Origin: a virus
Reading direction: 5' to 3' (one strand)
IMG/VR virus record: IMGVR_UViG_3300046804_001093
Location: 1-30,737 of that record
DNA length: 30,737 bases
The position numbers were made by a program, and so were the translations under genes. Positions 1 to 6,281 of the stretch are shown here, piece by piece (the first letter of the stretch is position 1; every line of letters begins with the position of its first letter). The notes under the pieces are model-generated. The model saw only the letters and a program-made list of their open reading frames with translations, ran no database searches and was not told the origin of the DNA.

Positions 1-28
1 GAACAACAATGTAAAAGAACATGGAGCT

Positions 29-1123
29 ATGAATAGATCTAAGCAAAGCGTACAAGATGAAGCACTTGAAGTACTTCAGGATTATAATCGCGCTACTGCT
101 GCAGTTAGTATGGGTGTGGGTAAAACCTTGATAGGTTTGAAGCACATGGAAAAACAATTGAAGAAGTTTAATAAATTTCTTGTTGTAGCTCCAAAATTAT
201 CAATTTTAAAGTCATGGCAAGAAGAAGCTGAGAAGTTTAATCTTCAGCATTTATTGAATAAAATTACGTTCACTACGTATATTTCTTTAAATAAGCAAGA
301 TTTAAACTATGATTGGGTGTATTTAGATGAGTGTCATAACTTATTATACTCTCATGAACCTTGGTTATCTGAATACAAAGGTAGAATACTAGGTTTGACT
401 GGTACTCCACCTAAAGTAAAGAAGTCGGAAAAGGGTGTAATGGTGAGCAGATATTGTCCTGTAGCATTTGAGTATATTACAGATAATGCTGTTGAAGATG
501 GTATTCTTAATGACTATAGTATAGTGGTTCACTTACTTAATCTTGATACTCGTAAGAATTATATGAAGAAGTTAAAGAATGGTAAGTCATTCCCTTCTAG
601 TGAGTTAGCAGATTATAACTATTGGTCAGAAAGATTACTAAATGCTGATTATGGTAAGGAAGAACAGATCTTAAGAGTTATGCGTATGAAAGCATTGATG
701 GGGTATCCCAGCAAAAAGAAATACGCATTAGATCTTTTTAAATCTATTCCTGAAAAATGTATACTGTTTGCAAATACACAAGAGCAAGCAGATGATATGT
801 GTACCCATAGTTATCATAGTAAGAATCCAAATTCTGAACAGAACTTACAAGACTTTAAGAATGGTACTATTGACAAACTATCTTGTGTACTGCAGTTAAA
901 TGAGGGTGTTAATATACCTGATCTAAAACAAGGTATTATAATGCACGCTTATGGTAACGAGCGTAAGAGTACTCAGCGTATCGGACGTTTATTACGTTTG
1001 AATCCTAATCAAAAGTCTACTGTGCATATCTTATGCTATGAAGATACTGTTGATTATACCTGGGTTACAAAAGCGCTAGAAGATTTTGATCAAACTAAAA
1101 TTAAATACGTAAGAAAACAATGA
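29..1123 (+). CDS. SF2 DEAD/DEAH-type helicase
   Basis: Superfamily 2 ATP-dependent helicase or translocase, probably opening or remodelling DNA for phage replication or repair. Visible motifs in order are a Q-motif-like start, Walker A SMGVGKT (residues 27-33), a DECH box (100-103), motif III TGTP (124-127) and an arginine-finger motif VI QRIGRLLR (316-323). Both RecA-like lobes are therefore present in 364 residues, compact for the family. The frame is open from the left window edge, so a start upstream of the ATG at 29 cannot be excluded; GGAG six bases before that ATG supports it. The stop overlaps the next ATG (ATGA). Whether it resembles UvsW-like or other phage SF2 enzymes cannot be settled here. 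Confidence 0.9.
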   Translation: MNRSKQSVQDEALEVLQDYNRATAAVSMGVGKTLIGLKHMEKQLKKFNKFLVVAPKLSILKSWQEEAEKFNLQHLLNKITFTTYISLNKQDLNYDWVYLDECHNLLYSHEPWLSEYKGRILGLTGTPPKVKKSEKGVMVSRYCPVAFEYITDNAVEDGILNDYSIVVHLLNLDTRKNYMKKLKNGKSFPSSELADYNYWSERLLNADYGKEEQILRVMRMKALMGYPSKKKYALDLFKSIPEKCILFANTQEQADDMCTHSYHSKNPNSEQNLQDFKNGTIDKLSCVLQLNEGVNIPDLKQGIIMHAYGNERKSTQRIGRLLRLNPNQKSTVHILCYEDTVDYTWVTKALEDFDQTKIKYVRKQ

Positions 1124-1365
1124 GTAACTTACCTAGTGGTGCAGAAAATGATCCACGAGCACCGTGGCAAAGTAATAATACTTTGTGTAGATATTGTGAT
1201 TCAGATCTTATATATGAAACATTACGCGAAGAAATGTTAGGGTTTGACCCAGACTGTGATGAAGACTGCGTAGAAGAACGTATAGAAGAAATAATATCAG
1301 AGTATCCGTTATGTAAAGATTGTGCAAAAGAAGAATACTATGACTATGATGAAGATGAGTTATGA
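1120..1365 (+). CDS. Small acidic Cys-rich protein, likely zinc-binding
   Basis: Unrecognised 81-residue protein. It has three cysteine pairs: C23/C26 (CRYC), C46/C50 and C65/C68 (CKDC). The first and last are spaced as in zinc ribbons. The tail after residue 70 is almost all D, E and Y, giving a strongly acidic C-terminus. The start overlaps the helicase stop by four bases and the end overlaps the clpS start, so it is translated within one operon. A metal-binding adaptor or inhibitor is possible, but no function can be assigned. Confidence 0.7.
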   Translation: MSNLPSGAENDPRAPWQSNNTLCRYCDSDLIYETLREEMLGFDPDCDEDCVEERIEEIISEYPLCKDCAKEEYYDYDEDEL

Positions 1366-1630
1366 TACTGATGTATTAGAAGAAACTGAAGTTGCTACTA
1401 CTACAGAGGAAGAGAGTAAGATTATCCTCTATAATGATCATGTTAATTCATTTGAGCATGTCATCATGTGTCTAGTTGCTTTCTGTGATCACGGGTTTCA
1501 ACAAGCTGAACAATGTGCTGTCATAGTACATTACAAAGGTAAGTGTGCCGTGAAACATGGAAGTAAAGAAGACATGATAAACCGTGCAAAGAAATTATCT
1601 GAAGAACATTTGACTGTAGAAGTAATCTGA
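1355..1630 (+). CDS. clpS: ClpS-like adaptor of the Clp protease (N-degron recognin)
   Basis: ClpS delivers proteins with destabilising N-terminal residues to ClpAP. The 91 residues match the family along nearly their whole length: YNDHVNSFEHVI corresponds to the YNDD..T.EFV segment, followed by a central helix and VHYKGK. The pocket residues known from E. coli ClpS (Asn-Asp after Tyr, and the His of VHY) are kept. The wording AEQCAVIVHYKGKC reads like Bacteroidota ClpS, suggesting acquisition from the host. The ATG at 1355 is preferred; the longer frame begins with GTG at 1322 inside the preceding gene. A disordered Thr/Glu-rich N-terminus of about 20 residues precedes the fold, as in cellular ClpS, where this part engages ClpA. 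No clpA or clpP is seen, so it would act on host machinery. Confidence 0.85.
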   Translation: MSYDTDVLEETEVATTTEEESKIILYNDHVNSFEHVIMCLVAFCDHGFQQAEQCAVIVHYKGKCAVKHGSKEDMINRAKKLSEEHLTVEVI

Positions 1631-1639
1631 TTATATTTG
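1610..1639 (+). promoter_or_regulatory. Bacteroidota-type promoter P1
   Basis: TTG at 1610-1612, exactly 19 bases, then TATATTTG at 1632-1639. This is the published Bacteroidota housekeeping pattern (TTTG around -33, TAnnTTTG around -7), and the upstream element is a full TTTG (1609-1612). It overlaps the 3' end of clpS and points at the gene starting at 1725, with an expected start of transcription near 1645. A terminator-like hairpin lies between promoter and gene. Confidence 0.75.
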
Positions 1640-1682
1640 TGGTGTGTACTTGTTTACATAGTATATGTTTTGATTTAGCTAG

Positions 1683-1714
1683 AAGGGGGGAAACGTCTCC
1701 CCTTTTAGTTTTAA
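1683..1714 (+). terminator. Terminator-like hairpin in the leader of the 1725 gene
   Basis: A run of AAGGGGGGA pairs with TCCCCTTTT around a short loop (about 1683-1706, two G-U pairs allowed), followed by TTTT-rich sequence. It looks like an intrinsic terminator, but it lies downstream of promoter P1 and upstream of the ATG at 1725. It may end the transcript coming from clpS, attenuate the P1 transcript, or define a leader RNA of about 65 bases. Confidence 0.6.
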
Positions 1715-1724
1715 ACTAATTGTC

Positions 1725-2018
1725 ATGAAAACTAAAAAGAAAACTAAGGAAGAAGTAGCAAAAGACCTAATTAACGCTATGTTCCAAATAGCTGGTTATG
1801 ATATTACTTTTGATGATGTTGCTAAAGAACCTGATGGTTACTATGAAAGATATACCTGGTCTCCTGAACAAGAGAAAGAATGGATGTCTTGGGCAACCGA
1901 CTATGTAAAGAAACATTTAAAGCAACGTTCTACCTATGCAGATAGAGAAGTTGCTATGTTTAACTTATGTTATGGTCTTCGGACTGTATTTCCAGAAACA
2001 GAAATTGATAATGCTTAA
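1725..2018 (+). CDS. Hypothetical small phage protein
   Basis: Unrecognised 97-residue protein. The N-terminus is lysine-rich (KTKKKTKEE), followed by predicted helices with several Trp residues (WSPEQEKEWMSW, residues about 45-56). No membrane segment or signal peptide is seen. It is the first gene behind promoter P1 and its hairpin, so it begins its own transcription unit, which includes the exported-protein gene 13 bases downstream. Function unknown. Confidence 0.7.
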   Translation: MKTKKKTKEEVAKDLINAMFQIAGYDITFDDVAKEPDGYYERYTWSPEQEKEWMSWATDYVKKHLKQRSTYADREVAMFNLCYGLRTVFPETEIDNA

Positions 2019-2031
2019 AAACAAAAAAAAA

Positions 2032-2475
2032 ATGAAAAAAATATTATTATTACTCCTATTGAGTACATCCTTATTATCTAATGCACAATGGCAATGTAAA
2101 AGTGTAAATAACGGTATAGACGATCCTTATAGAATTTGCCATACCGCAATTACTGATGGGGTTTTTCTTAAATTAGAAAAATCACAGGGTGAAATAGCTT
2201 TTTATTTATCTGGTGGATACTTTTGTGATGAAAACCCTTCAATTATAATGTCATTTCTAGTAAATGGTGAATATAAAAGGTATTCTAAACAGGCTAGTGT
2301 ATATAAAAGCAGTACTGTATTTATAGTAGATGACTTATTAAATAGTGAAATACTAGAAGATTTTAAAGCATGTACATCTTTTATAATACGTATCAATGAA
2401 TCTTTTTGTGAAAGTGAAACATATACTTTTAATATGTCTGGTAGCACTAATGCTTTAAACTTTATTAATAATTAA
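2032..2475 (+). CDS. Exported protein with signal peptide
   Basis: Unrecognised 147-residue protein. The ATG at 2032 gives a textbook signal peptide (MKK, a Leu-rich core, then SNAQ with likely cleavage after Ala), whereas the longer frame from 1936 would bury that signal. The mature part has five Cys residues, which may form disulphides in the periplasm, and reads as beta-rich. Phage proteins sent to the periplasm or outer membrane before lysis often change the surface or block superinfection; that role is inference only. It follows the 97-residue gene and sits one base before the next gene. Confidence 0.75.
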   Translation: MKKILLLLLLSTSLLSNAQWQCKSVNNGIDDPYRICHTAITDGVFLKLEKSQGEIAFYLSGGYFCDENPSIIMSFLVNGEYKRYSKQASVYKSSTVFIVDDLLNSEILEDFKACTSFIIRINESFCESETYTFNMSGSTNALNFINN

Positions 2476-2476
2476 G

Positions 2477-2779
2477 ATGAGACCAGGAACTAGAGTTATA
2501 TGTGTAGATGATTCTATGAATCCTGATGTTGCTGCGTGGCAACCTAGATACTGCCCTAACTGGGTTAAGTTAGATCAGAAGTATACTATCCGTGAGTTTG
2601 ATAATAATGACGGTATAGTTGATGGAGTTCTCCTAGAAGAAATTGTTAATCCTATACTCTATTTACCTAAATGGGGTAGAGTTATAGAACCTAGATTTGC
2701 CGCATGGAGATTCCGGGAACTTGAAGATGATCAAGTTGAAGAAACAGTTATTAGTAAAGAAGAAGTTGCAGTATTGTAA
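2477..2779 (+). CDS. Hypothetical protein, possible small beta-barrel
   Basis: Unrecognised 100-residue protein. It starts with a strand-rich segment (TRVICVDDS, residues 5-13), then YTIREFDNNDGIVDGVLLEE, which looks like strands of an SH3-like barrel, and ends in an acidic, probably helical tail. The ATG follows the preceding stop by one base. Promoter P2 lies across its 3' end. Function unknown. Confidence 0.65.
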   Translation: MRPGTRVICVDDSMNPDVAAWQPRYCPNWVKLDQKYTIREFDNNDGIVDGVLLEEIVNPILYLPKWGRVIEPRFAAWRFRELEDDQVEETVISKEEVAVL

Positions 2780-2795
2780 TTTCTTACTATATTTG
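2766..2795 (+). promoter_or_regulatory. Bacteroidota-type promoter P2
   Basis: TTG at 2766-2768, exactly 19 bases, then TATATTTG at 2788-2795. It is identical in both elements and spacing to P1 and P3. The expected start of transcription near 2801 is about 14 bases before the ATG at 2815, so it decides the start of the GroES-like gene and would also transcribe the structured RNA and radical SAM gene behind it. Confidence 0.8.
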
Positions 2796-2814
2796 TTACA
2801 AATAAAACCAACTA

Positions 2815-3092
2815 TGTTCAAAGAATTACGCGGAAAACGCATCTTGGTTGAGAGACCAGAAAGACCAAAATCTCTTATTGAATTAACTCCTGAAGCTGAA
2901 CAAGAAGCAGCTATTGAGTTTGTAAAGACGCTAAATAAGTTACCTGTTGCTGCAGTAGGAACTGATGTTACCAACATTAAAGTTGGAGACTTGGTTTATA
3001 CCGGTATGGGTATTACCAACTGTGAAGTGCTTGAGATAGATAACAAACTCTATTTCGTAGTACCTGAGCAGATGGTTATTATTGTTTGGTAA
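2815..3092 (+). CDS. GroES-like co-chaperonin (gp31-type candidate)
   Basis: Probable lid protein for the host GroEL chamber, the role played by GroES and by T4 gp31 during capsid folding. The 92 residues follow the GroES plan: a start strand LRGKRILVERPE, a mobile-loop-like stretch (about 17-40, including SLIEL), VAAVGTDVTNIKVGDLVYTG, which matches the GroES V.AVG...VKVGD.V segment, and a closing strand pair ending VPEQMVIIVW like GroES ...ILAVI. Promoter P2 fixes the start at 2815; the longer frame from 2697 would begin inside the previous gene. Overall identity to cellular GroES is low, so a structure prediction is needed to exclude another small beta-barrel. Confidence 0.6.
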
Positions 3093-3097
3093 AATCC

Positions 3098-3202
3098 GTA
3101 GTACAGATAGTCGAGTAGGTAGCTTCTACTCACCCCAGTTGAGGAATACTCTCCGTAAGGACGTCTATCCGGAGTGACGTATAGCACTGGGTTCTGTACT
3201 AC
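3098..3202 (+). ncRNA. Candidate structured RNA in the leader of the radical SAM gene
   Basis: The 139-base gap between the GroES-like and radical SAM genes holds a GC-richer block closed by a perfect 10-bp stem (GTAGTACAGA 3098-3107 with TCTGTACTAC 3193-3202). Inside are a 6-bp hairpin (GAGTAG 3113-3118 / CTACTC 3126-3131), a 6-bp stem (CCCAGT 3134-3139 / ACTGGG 3186-3191) and a 5-bp hairpin (CTCCG 3151-3155 / CGGAG 3170-3174). ACGTC (3161-3165) in that hairpin's loop can pair with GACGT (3176-3180) just outside it, forming a pseudoknot. No coding frame fits. A riboswitch, ribozyme or phage RNA is possible; no known family was recognised. Confidence 0.65.
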
Positions 3203-3231
3203 TACTTTACAGATTAGTAAATAATTATCTT

Positions 3232-4125
3232 ATGAATGGTTTAGTAAAAGAAGTTACCAGACGGCAACTTAAGATTACTGAATCTGGGAGGAGCACTGAC
3301 TTCATTGCTCCTAGTTTTGGTCATGGGTGTCTATTCAACTGCAGTTATTGCTACATGAAGAGACATAGACCTACCGGATTACAGATTGCAAAAAATGTAG
3401 ATGATGTATTAGATGCTGTAGGTAAGCATTATGAATGGTTAAATACAACTACGTGGTGGGCTGAGAATAAACCTAATCAAACACATGATTCTAGAGTTAC
3501 TTATGATATAGGTACTAATGAGGATCTTGCTTTACATGCTAAGTATTATGACTTACAGAAGATATTTGATTACCCAAAAGGTAAGGCTATGCTGTTCTCA
3601 TTTGCTACTAAGTATGTAAACTATGACTTAAAACATTTAAACGTACATCTTAGTAGAACACGTATTAGATTTAGTTTGATGCCTCAGAAGTATGCTGATA
3701 TACTAGAACCTAATACTAGTCCTATAGAAGAAAGGATATCTGCTATCAATGATTTTATAAAGTATGGTTATGATGTACACATTAACTTTAGTCCTATTAT
3801 AGTTACTGATACTTGGATAGAGGATTACCGGGATTTGTTTATGCTTGTAGATAAGATTGTATACCCCTTGTATAAAAGAGAGCGTTCTATAAAATCAGAA
3901 GTTATCTTTCTCACACATAATGAGAAGAAGCATAATTATAATCTTGCTAACGGGATACCCGGGGAAGATCTACTATGGAGACCTGACATACAAGAGAACA
4001 AGATCTCTAGTAATGGTCAGTTAAATATAAGGTATAACCATAAACTAAAAGCTGATTACATATATCAGTTTAAGTGCTTACATGAGTTGCTAATACCTTG
4101 GAACACAATACGTTATATATTTTAA
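3232..4125 (+). CDS. Radical SAM protein, spore-photoproduct-lyase-like
   Basis: Radical S-adenosylmethionine enzyme of 297 residues. The cluster motif is C33-x3-C37-x2-C40 within GCLFNCSYCYMKR, which would hold a 4Fe-4S cluster. The flanking phrasing (APSFGHGC..NCSYCY) resembles SplB-type photoproduct lyases, which directly reverse UV damage, but substrate is not provable from sequence. Downstream, alternating strands and helices are consistent with a partial TIM barrel. The gene sits 30 bases behind the candidate structured RNA and likely belongs to the P2 transcript. Alternatives are a base-modifying or RNA-modifying radical SAM enzyme. Confidence 0.75.
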   Translation: MNGLVKEVTRRQLKITESGRSTDFIAPSFGHGCLFNCSYCYMKRHRPTGLQIAKNVDDVLDAVGKHYEWLNTTTWWAENKPNQTHDSRVTYDIGTNEDLALHAKYYDLQKIFDYPKGKAMLFSFATKYVNYDLKHLNVHLSRTRIRFSLMPQKYADILEPNTSPIEERISAINDFIKYGYDVHINFSPIIVTDTWIEDYRDLFMLVDKIVYPLYKRERSIKSEVIFLTHNEKKHNYNLANGIPGEDLLWRPDIQENKISSNGQLNIRYNHKLKADYIYQFKCLHELLIPWNTIRYIF

Positions 4126-4128
4126 ATT

Positions 4129-4371
4129 ATGGAAGAACCTAAACCAAAGTTAGAGTCTGTTGTATTTACCTTTAGTCAAGAAGGTAATTGTGTAGGTAAC
4201 ACCGCTGAGTATGAAGAATTAACTATTGAATATACCTCTGATATGGGTATAGATAATAGTGAAGGAGGATTCTTTGTTCTTAAAACTACTACAGGATGGT
4301 CAGTTGATAAAGAGGATGATATCAAAGAGTTATTTGATAGAGTTAGACAAGTTGATCTTTTAAAACCTTAA
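4129..4371 (+). CDS. Hypothetical acidic small protein
   Basis: Unrecognised 80-residue, acidic, soluble protein. The middle reads as beta strands (LESVVFTFS, ELTIEYTS, GGFFVLKT) followed by a C-terminal helix rich in Asp and Glu. It begins three bases after the radical SAM stop. First of a run of very short genes that continues to 6281. Function unknown. Confidence 0.65.
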   Translation: MEEPKPKLESVVFTFSQEGNCVGNTAEYEELTIEYTSDMGIDNSEGGFFVLKTTTGWSVDKEDDIKELFDRVRQVDLLKP

Positions 4372-4373
4372 TT

Positions 4374-4484
4374 ATGGAAATAGATGACATAGTATTTACA
4401 GCAGTATTTTACATACTATTTGCTATTGCAATAGGAGCAGTATTATATGTAATGTTTCATAACCCTAAAGACAGACAAAAATGA
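4374..4484 (+). CDS. 36-residue single-pass membrane peptide
   Basis: Very small frame of 36 codons in an otherwise empty 109-base gap. It has an acidic N-terminus (MEIDD), one hydrophobic segment of about 20 residues (VFTAVFYILFAIAIGAVLYV) and a short charged tail (HNPKDRQK). The ATG follows the previous stop by two bases and the stop overlaps the next ATG (ATGA), which is strong positional support. Function unknown; a membrane effector is possible. Confidence 0.6.
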   Translation: MEIDDIVFTAVFYILFAIAIGAVLYVMFHNPKDRQK

Positions 4485-4720
4485 ACGAGATAGAAGTATT
4501 CCGGAATAGACTAAAGAAGATAGGCATAGAACTAGAACTCTTTGGTAATGTTCCTTGGATATACATAGACAAAGTTAATGGTAACAGAATATCTCCAGAG
4601 GACTACAATGCTAACCACGGATATAACTTTGCTTGGTATCCTATAAGAAATGGAGAACATCCTCATCTTGATTGGTCAGTAATTAAAAGAACATTTAAAA
4701 TAATCAGAAAATACAAATAA
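4481..4720 (+). CDS. Hypothetical small phage protein
   Basis: Unrecognised 79-residue basic protein. Conspicuous elements are WIYIDKVNG (about 26-34), NANHGYNFAWYPI (about 44-56) and a basic C-terminal helix (VIKRTFKIIRKYK). The pattern of a W-x-Y strand plus an NHG turn gives the impression of a conserved phage family, but I cannot name one. Overlaps the membrane peptide gene by four bases. Confidence 0.65.
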   Translation: MNEIEVFRNRLKKIGIELELFGNVPWIYIDKVNGNRISPEDYNANHGYNFAWYPIRNGEHPHLDWSVIKRTFKIIRKYK

Positions 4721-4723
4721 ATT

Positions 4724-4936
4724 ATGCCGGATATTGCAATGTGTAAAGGGACTGATTGTCCCGTAAAAGAAAAGTGTCACAGGTTTACAGCAAAACCTGA
4801 TGAGTATCAATCTTACTTTGCTGATGCACCTGGAGAAATGAAAGATGGTAAGTTTACCTGTAATTATTTCTGGGGTGAACAATCTCAAGGTGTTTGGGAA
4901 CAACTTAATGATATAGTAAAAGGAGAAGAAAAATGA
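4724..4936 (+). CDS. Small Cys-motif protein
   Basis: Unrecognised 70-residue protein with C7, C12, C18 and C46 (CKGTDCPVKEKC then FTCNYF), a spacing suited to binding zinc or an iron-sulphur cluster. Proteins of this type, with a Cys-rich start followed by a short Tyr/Phe-rich stretch, recur in tailed phages, but no function is known to me. Overlaps the next gene by four bases. Confidence 0.65.
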   Translation: MPDIAMCKGTDCPVKEKCHRFTAKPDEYQSYFADAPGEMKDGKFTCNYFWGEQSQGVWEQLNDIVKGEEK

Positions 4937-5232
4937 AAAATTATTATGTAATAGAAACACTTGGTCAGAGTGTTGAGTATATCATTACGGAAGCAGATAC
5001 TGATGATGGTGTTATGTATCAATTACACCGTAGTCTTAATGAGACGTGGTCTGAGGATTGTCAAGGTGAGGTTCTTGTAACCATGATTGATGATGGTAAT
5101 GGGTATAAGTTTAAGTGGAAACAAAAGGAAAAGAAACGTCTTGGTTATGATGAGATAGAGCATTTGTACTTGCTCATTAACCATGTACGTAGAGCTGAAG
5201 ATCAAATTATGTATAATATTTGTCAATATTAA
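4933..5232 (+). CDS. Hypothetical small protein
   Basis: Unrecognised 99-residue soluble protein. The first 60 residues look beta-rich (YYVIETLGQSVEYIITEA), followed by a Lys-rich segment (KWKQKEKKR) and a helical C-terminus. No signal or membrane segment. Coupled to its upstream neighbour by an ATGA overlap. Function unknown. Confidence 0.6.
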   Translation: MKNYYVIETLGQSVEYIITEADTDDGVMYQLHRSLNETWSEDCQGEVLVTMIDDGNGYKFKWKQKEKKRLGYDEIEHLYLLINHVRRAEDQIMYNICQY

Positions 5233-5236
5233 TATT

Positions 5237-5485
5237 ATGGTACTAGCATTTATTTTAGCTATTTTAGCACTTAGTATAGTAATACTAGGGCTATTTGTAA
5301 AAATTGTAATGAAGTCTGCAGAAATTGATATGCTTAAAGAACATATATGCTATGACAAAAAAGATCTACAGAATGCTTGGAATGGTGGTTATGTAGAAGG
5401 TGTGAATAGTGAGTTTGGACACAATACAAAAACCTTTCATGAGTGGTATCAAATGCATAAATTCACAAAAAAATATGGAAAGTAA
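5237..5485 (+). CDS. Small membrane protein with cytoplasmic tail
   Basis: Unrecognised 82-residue protein. The ATG at 5237 places one hydrophobic segment (MVLAFILAILALSIVILGLF) at the very N-terminus, followed by about 55 mostly polar residues. The longer frame from 5183 would overlap the previous gene by 50 bases and is less likely. Four bases separate it from the preceding stop. Could be an inner-membrane effector; function unknown. Confidence 0.65.
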   Translation: MVLAFILAILALSIVILGLFVKIVMKSAEIDMLKEHICYDKKDLQNAWNGGYVEGVNSEFGHNTKTFHEWYQMHKFTKKYGK

Positions 5486-5681
5486 TAACGGTTTGTCTCT
5501 TAGTGCTGTAGTATTTATAGTACTACTAACTTTAAAATTATCAGATGTAATAGACTGGTCATGGTGGTTGATAACTTTACCTCTATGGTGGTGGTTACCT
5601 ATGATATTTCTTGTGATTATATTTGCATTGATAGTGATACTATTTGAACAAATTGGAAACAAAGTAAGAGATCAAGATTAA
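5475..5681 (+). CDS. Two-pass membrane protein, Trp-rich
   Basis: Unrecognised 68-residue protein with two hydrophobic segments flanking a Trp-rich bend (DWSWWLITLPLWWWLP, about 28-43). The ATG at 5475 is chosen; the longer frame starts with GTG far inside the upstream gene. Such Trp-rich two-pass proteins occur in early phage regions and may alter the membrane or act as accessory holins, but this is only analogy. Overlaps the previous stop by 11 bases. Confidence 0.65.
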   Translation: MESNNGLSLSAVVFIVLLTLKLSDVIDWSWWLITLPLWWWLPMIFLVIIFALIVILFEQIGNKVRDQD

Positions 5682-5682
5682 C

Positions 5683-6006
5683 ATGACAGAAGAAGAAAAA
5701 CTAAGAGTAGTGCATCTTATGATGCATCTAGAAGTATGCATACATGCATGCGATAATACTGAAAGTATTAAATGGTTTAACAGACATAAGACTAAAGTAA
5801 CTATGAAGAACTTTATAGATACTGTTCTTAAAGAACATGGTCATTTGTTTAAAGCATTCTGGGATACTCCTGGTTTAGATATGACTGATTTTGTCAGAAC
5901 AATTAGTGAGTTTGGTAATGAGGTAAGTACTGTTCCTTTAATGGATTTACCTGAGATTACCGCGATGATTAAAGAATATAAACAAAACAAATACAGTAAA
6001 AAATGA
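5683..6006 (+). CDS. Hypothetical all-helical protein
   Basis: Unrecognised 107-residue protein, predicted mostly helical from its spacing of hydrophobic residues. It contains several His and Met in the first half (HLMMHLEVCIHACDN). No motif recognised. Starts one base after the two-pass membrane gene and overlaps the next ATG by four bases. Confidence 0.6.
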   Translation: MTEEEKLRVVHLMMHLEVCIHACDNTESIKWFNRHKTKVTMKNFIDTVLKEHGHLFKAFWDTPGLDMTDFVRTISEFGNEVSTVPLMDLPEITAMIKEYKQNKYSKK

Positions 6007-6281
6007 TTACACCAATTTTAGTAGTCGCAACTATTTGCGCAACAGGTGCTGCAGTAATTTTTGCAGCTAAGGTAAAAAGTCATAGTAGGGAAATCAATGA
6101 TTTAGAAACTACTTATGATAAACTAGTAAATAAATATGCTGACAGTTTAGTAGAAAATCACGGTTTAAAAGCAGAGTTATCAAAACTTAAGAGAAAACCA
6201 CGTAAAGACAAAGGTCAACCAAGAAAAGTATATGGCGGCAAACCTATTACCCGTAAGCGTAAAGTTCAAAAAGGAGAATAA
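6003..6281 (+). CDS. Membrane-anchored coiled-coil protein with basic tail
   Basis: Unrecognised 92-residue protein. It has an N-terminal hydrophobic segment (ITPILVVATICATGAAVIFAA, residues 2-22), then a coiled-coil-like helix (about 28-62), then a very basic tail (KRKPRKDKGQPRK onward) that could bind nucleic acid. The layout resembles a membrane tether for DNA or a small spanin-like protein, but it lies in the early arm away from the lysis genes. It overlaps the next gene by 50 bases. Confidence 0.6.
   Translation: MITPILVVATICATGAAVIFAAKVKSHSREINDLETTYDKLVNKYADSLVENHGLKAELSKLKRKPRKDKGQPRKVYGGKPITRKRKVQKGE

Noticed and set aside
1322-1354. GTG-initiated longer form of the ClpS gene
   Set aside because: It would lie inside the preceding gene and add an unrelated N-terminus; the ATG at 1355 gives a normal ClpS length.
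3098-3202. tRNA, hammerhead or SAM-I riboswitch
   Set aside because: No cloverleaf with T-arm and anticodon arm, no CUGAUGA/GAAA core, and no SAM-I consensus; kept as an unclassified structured RNA.
5409-5474. GTG start for the two-pass membrane protein
   Set aside because: The extra residues duplicate coding sequence of the upstream gene in another frame; the ATG at 5475 fits better.
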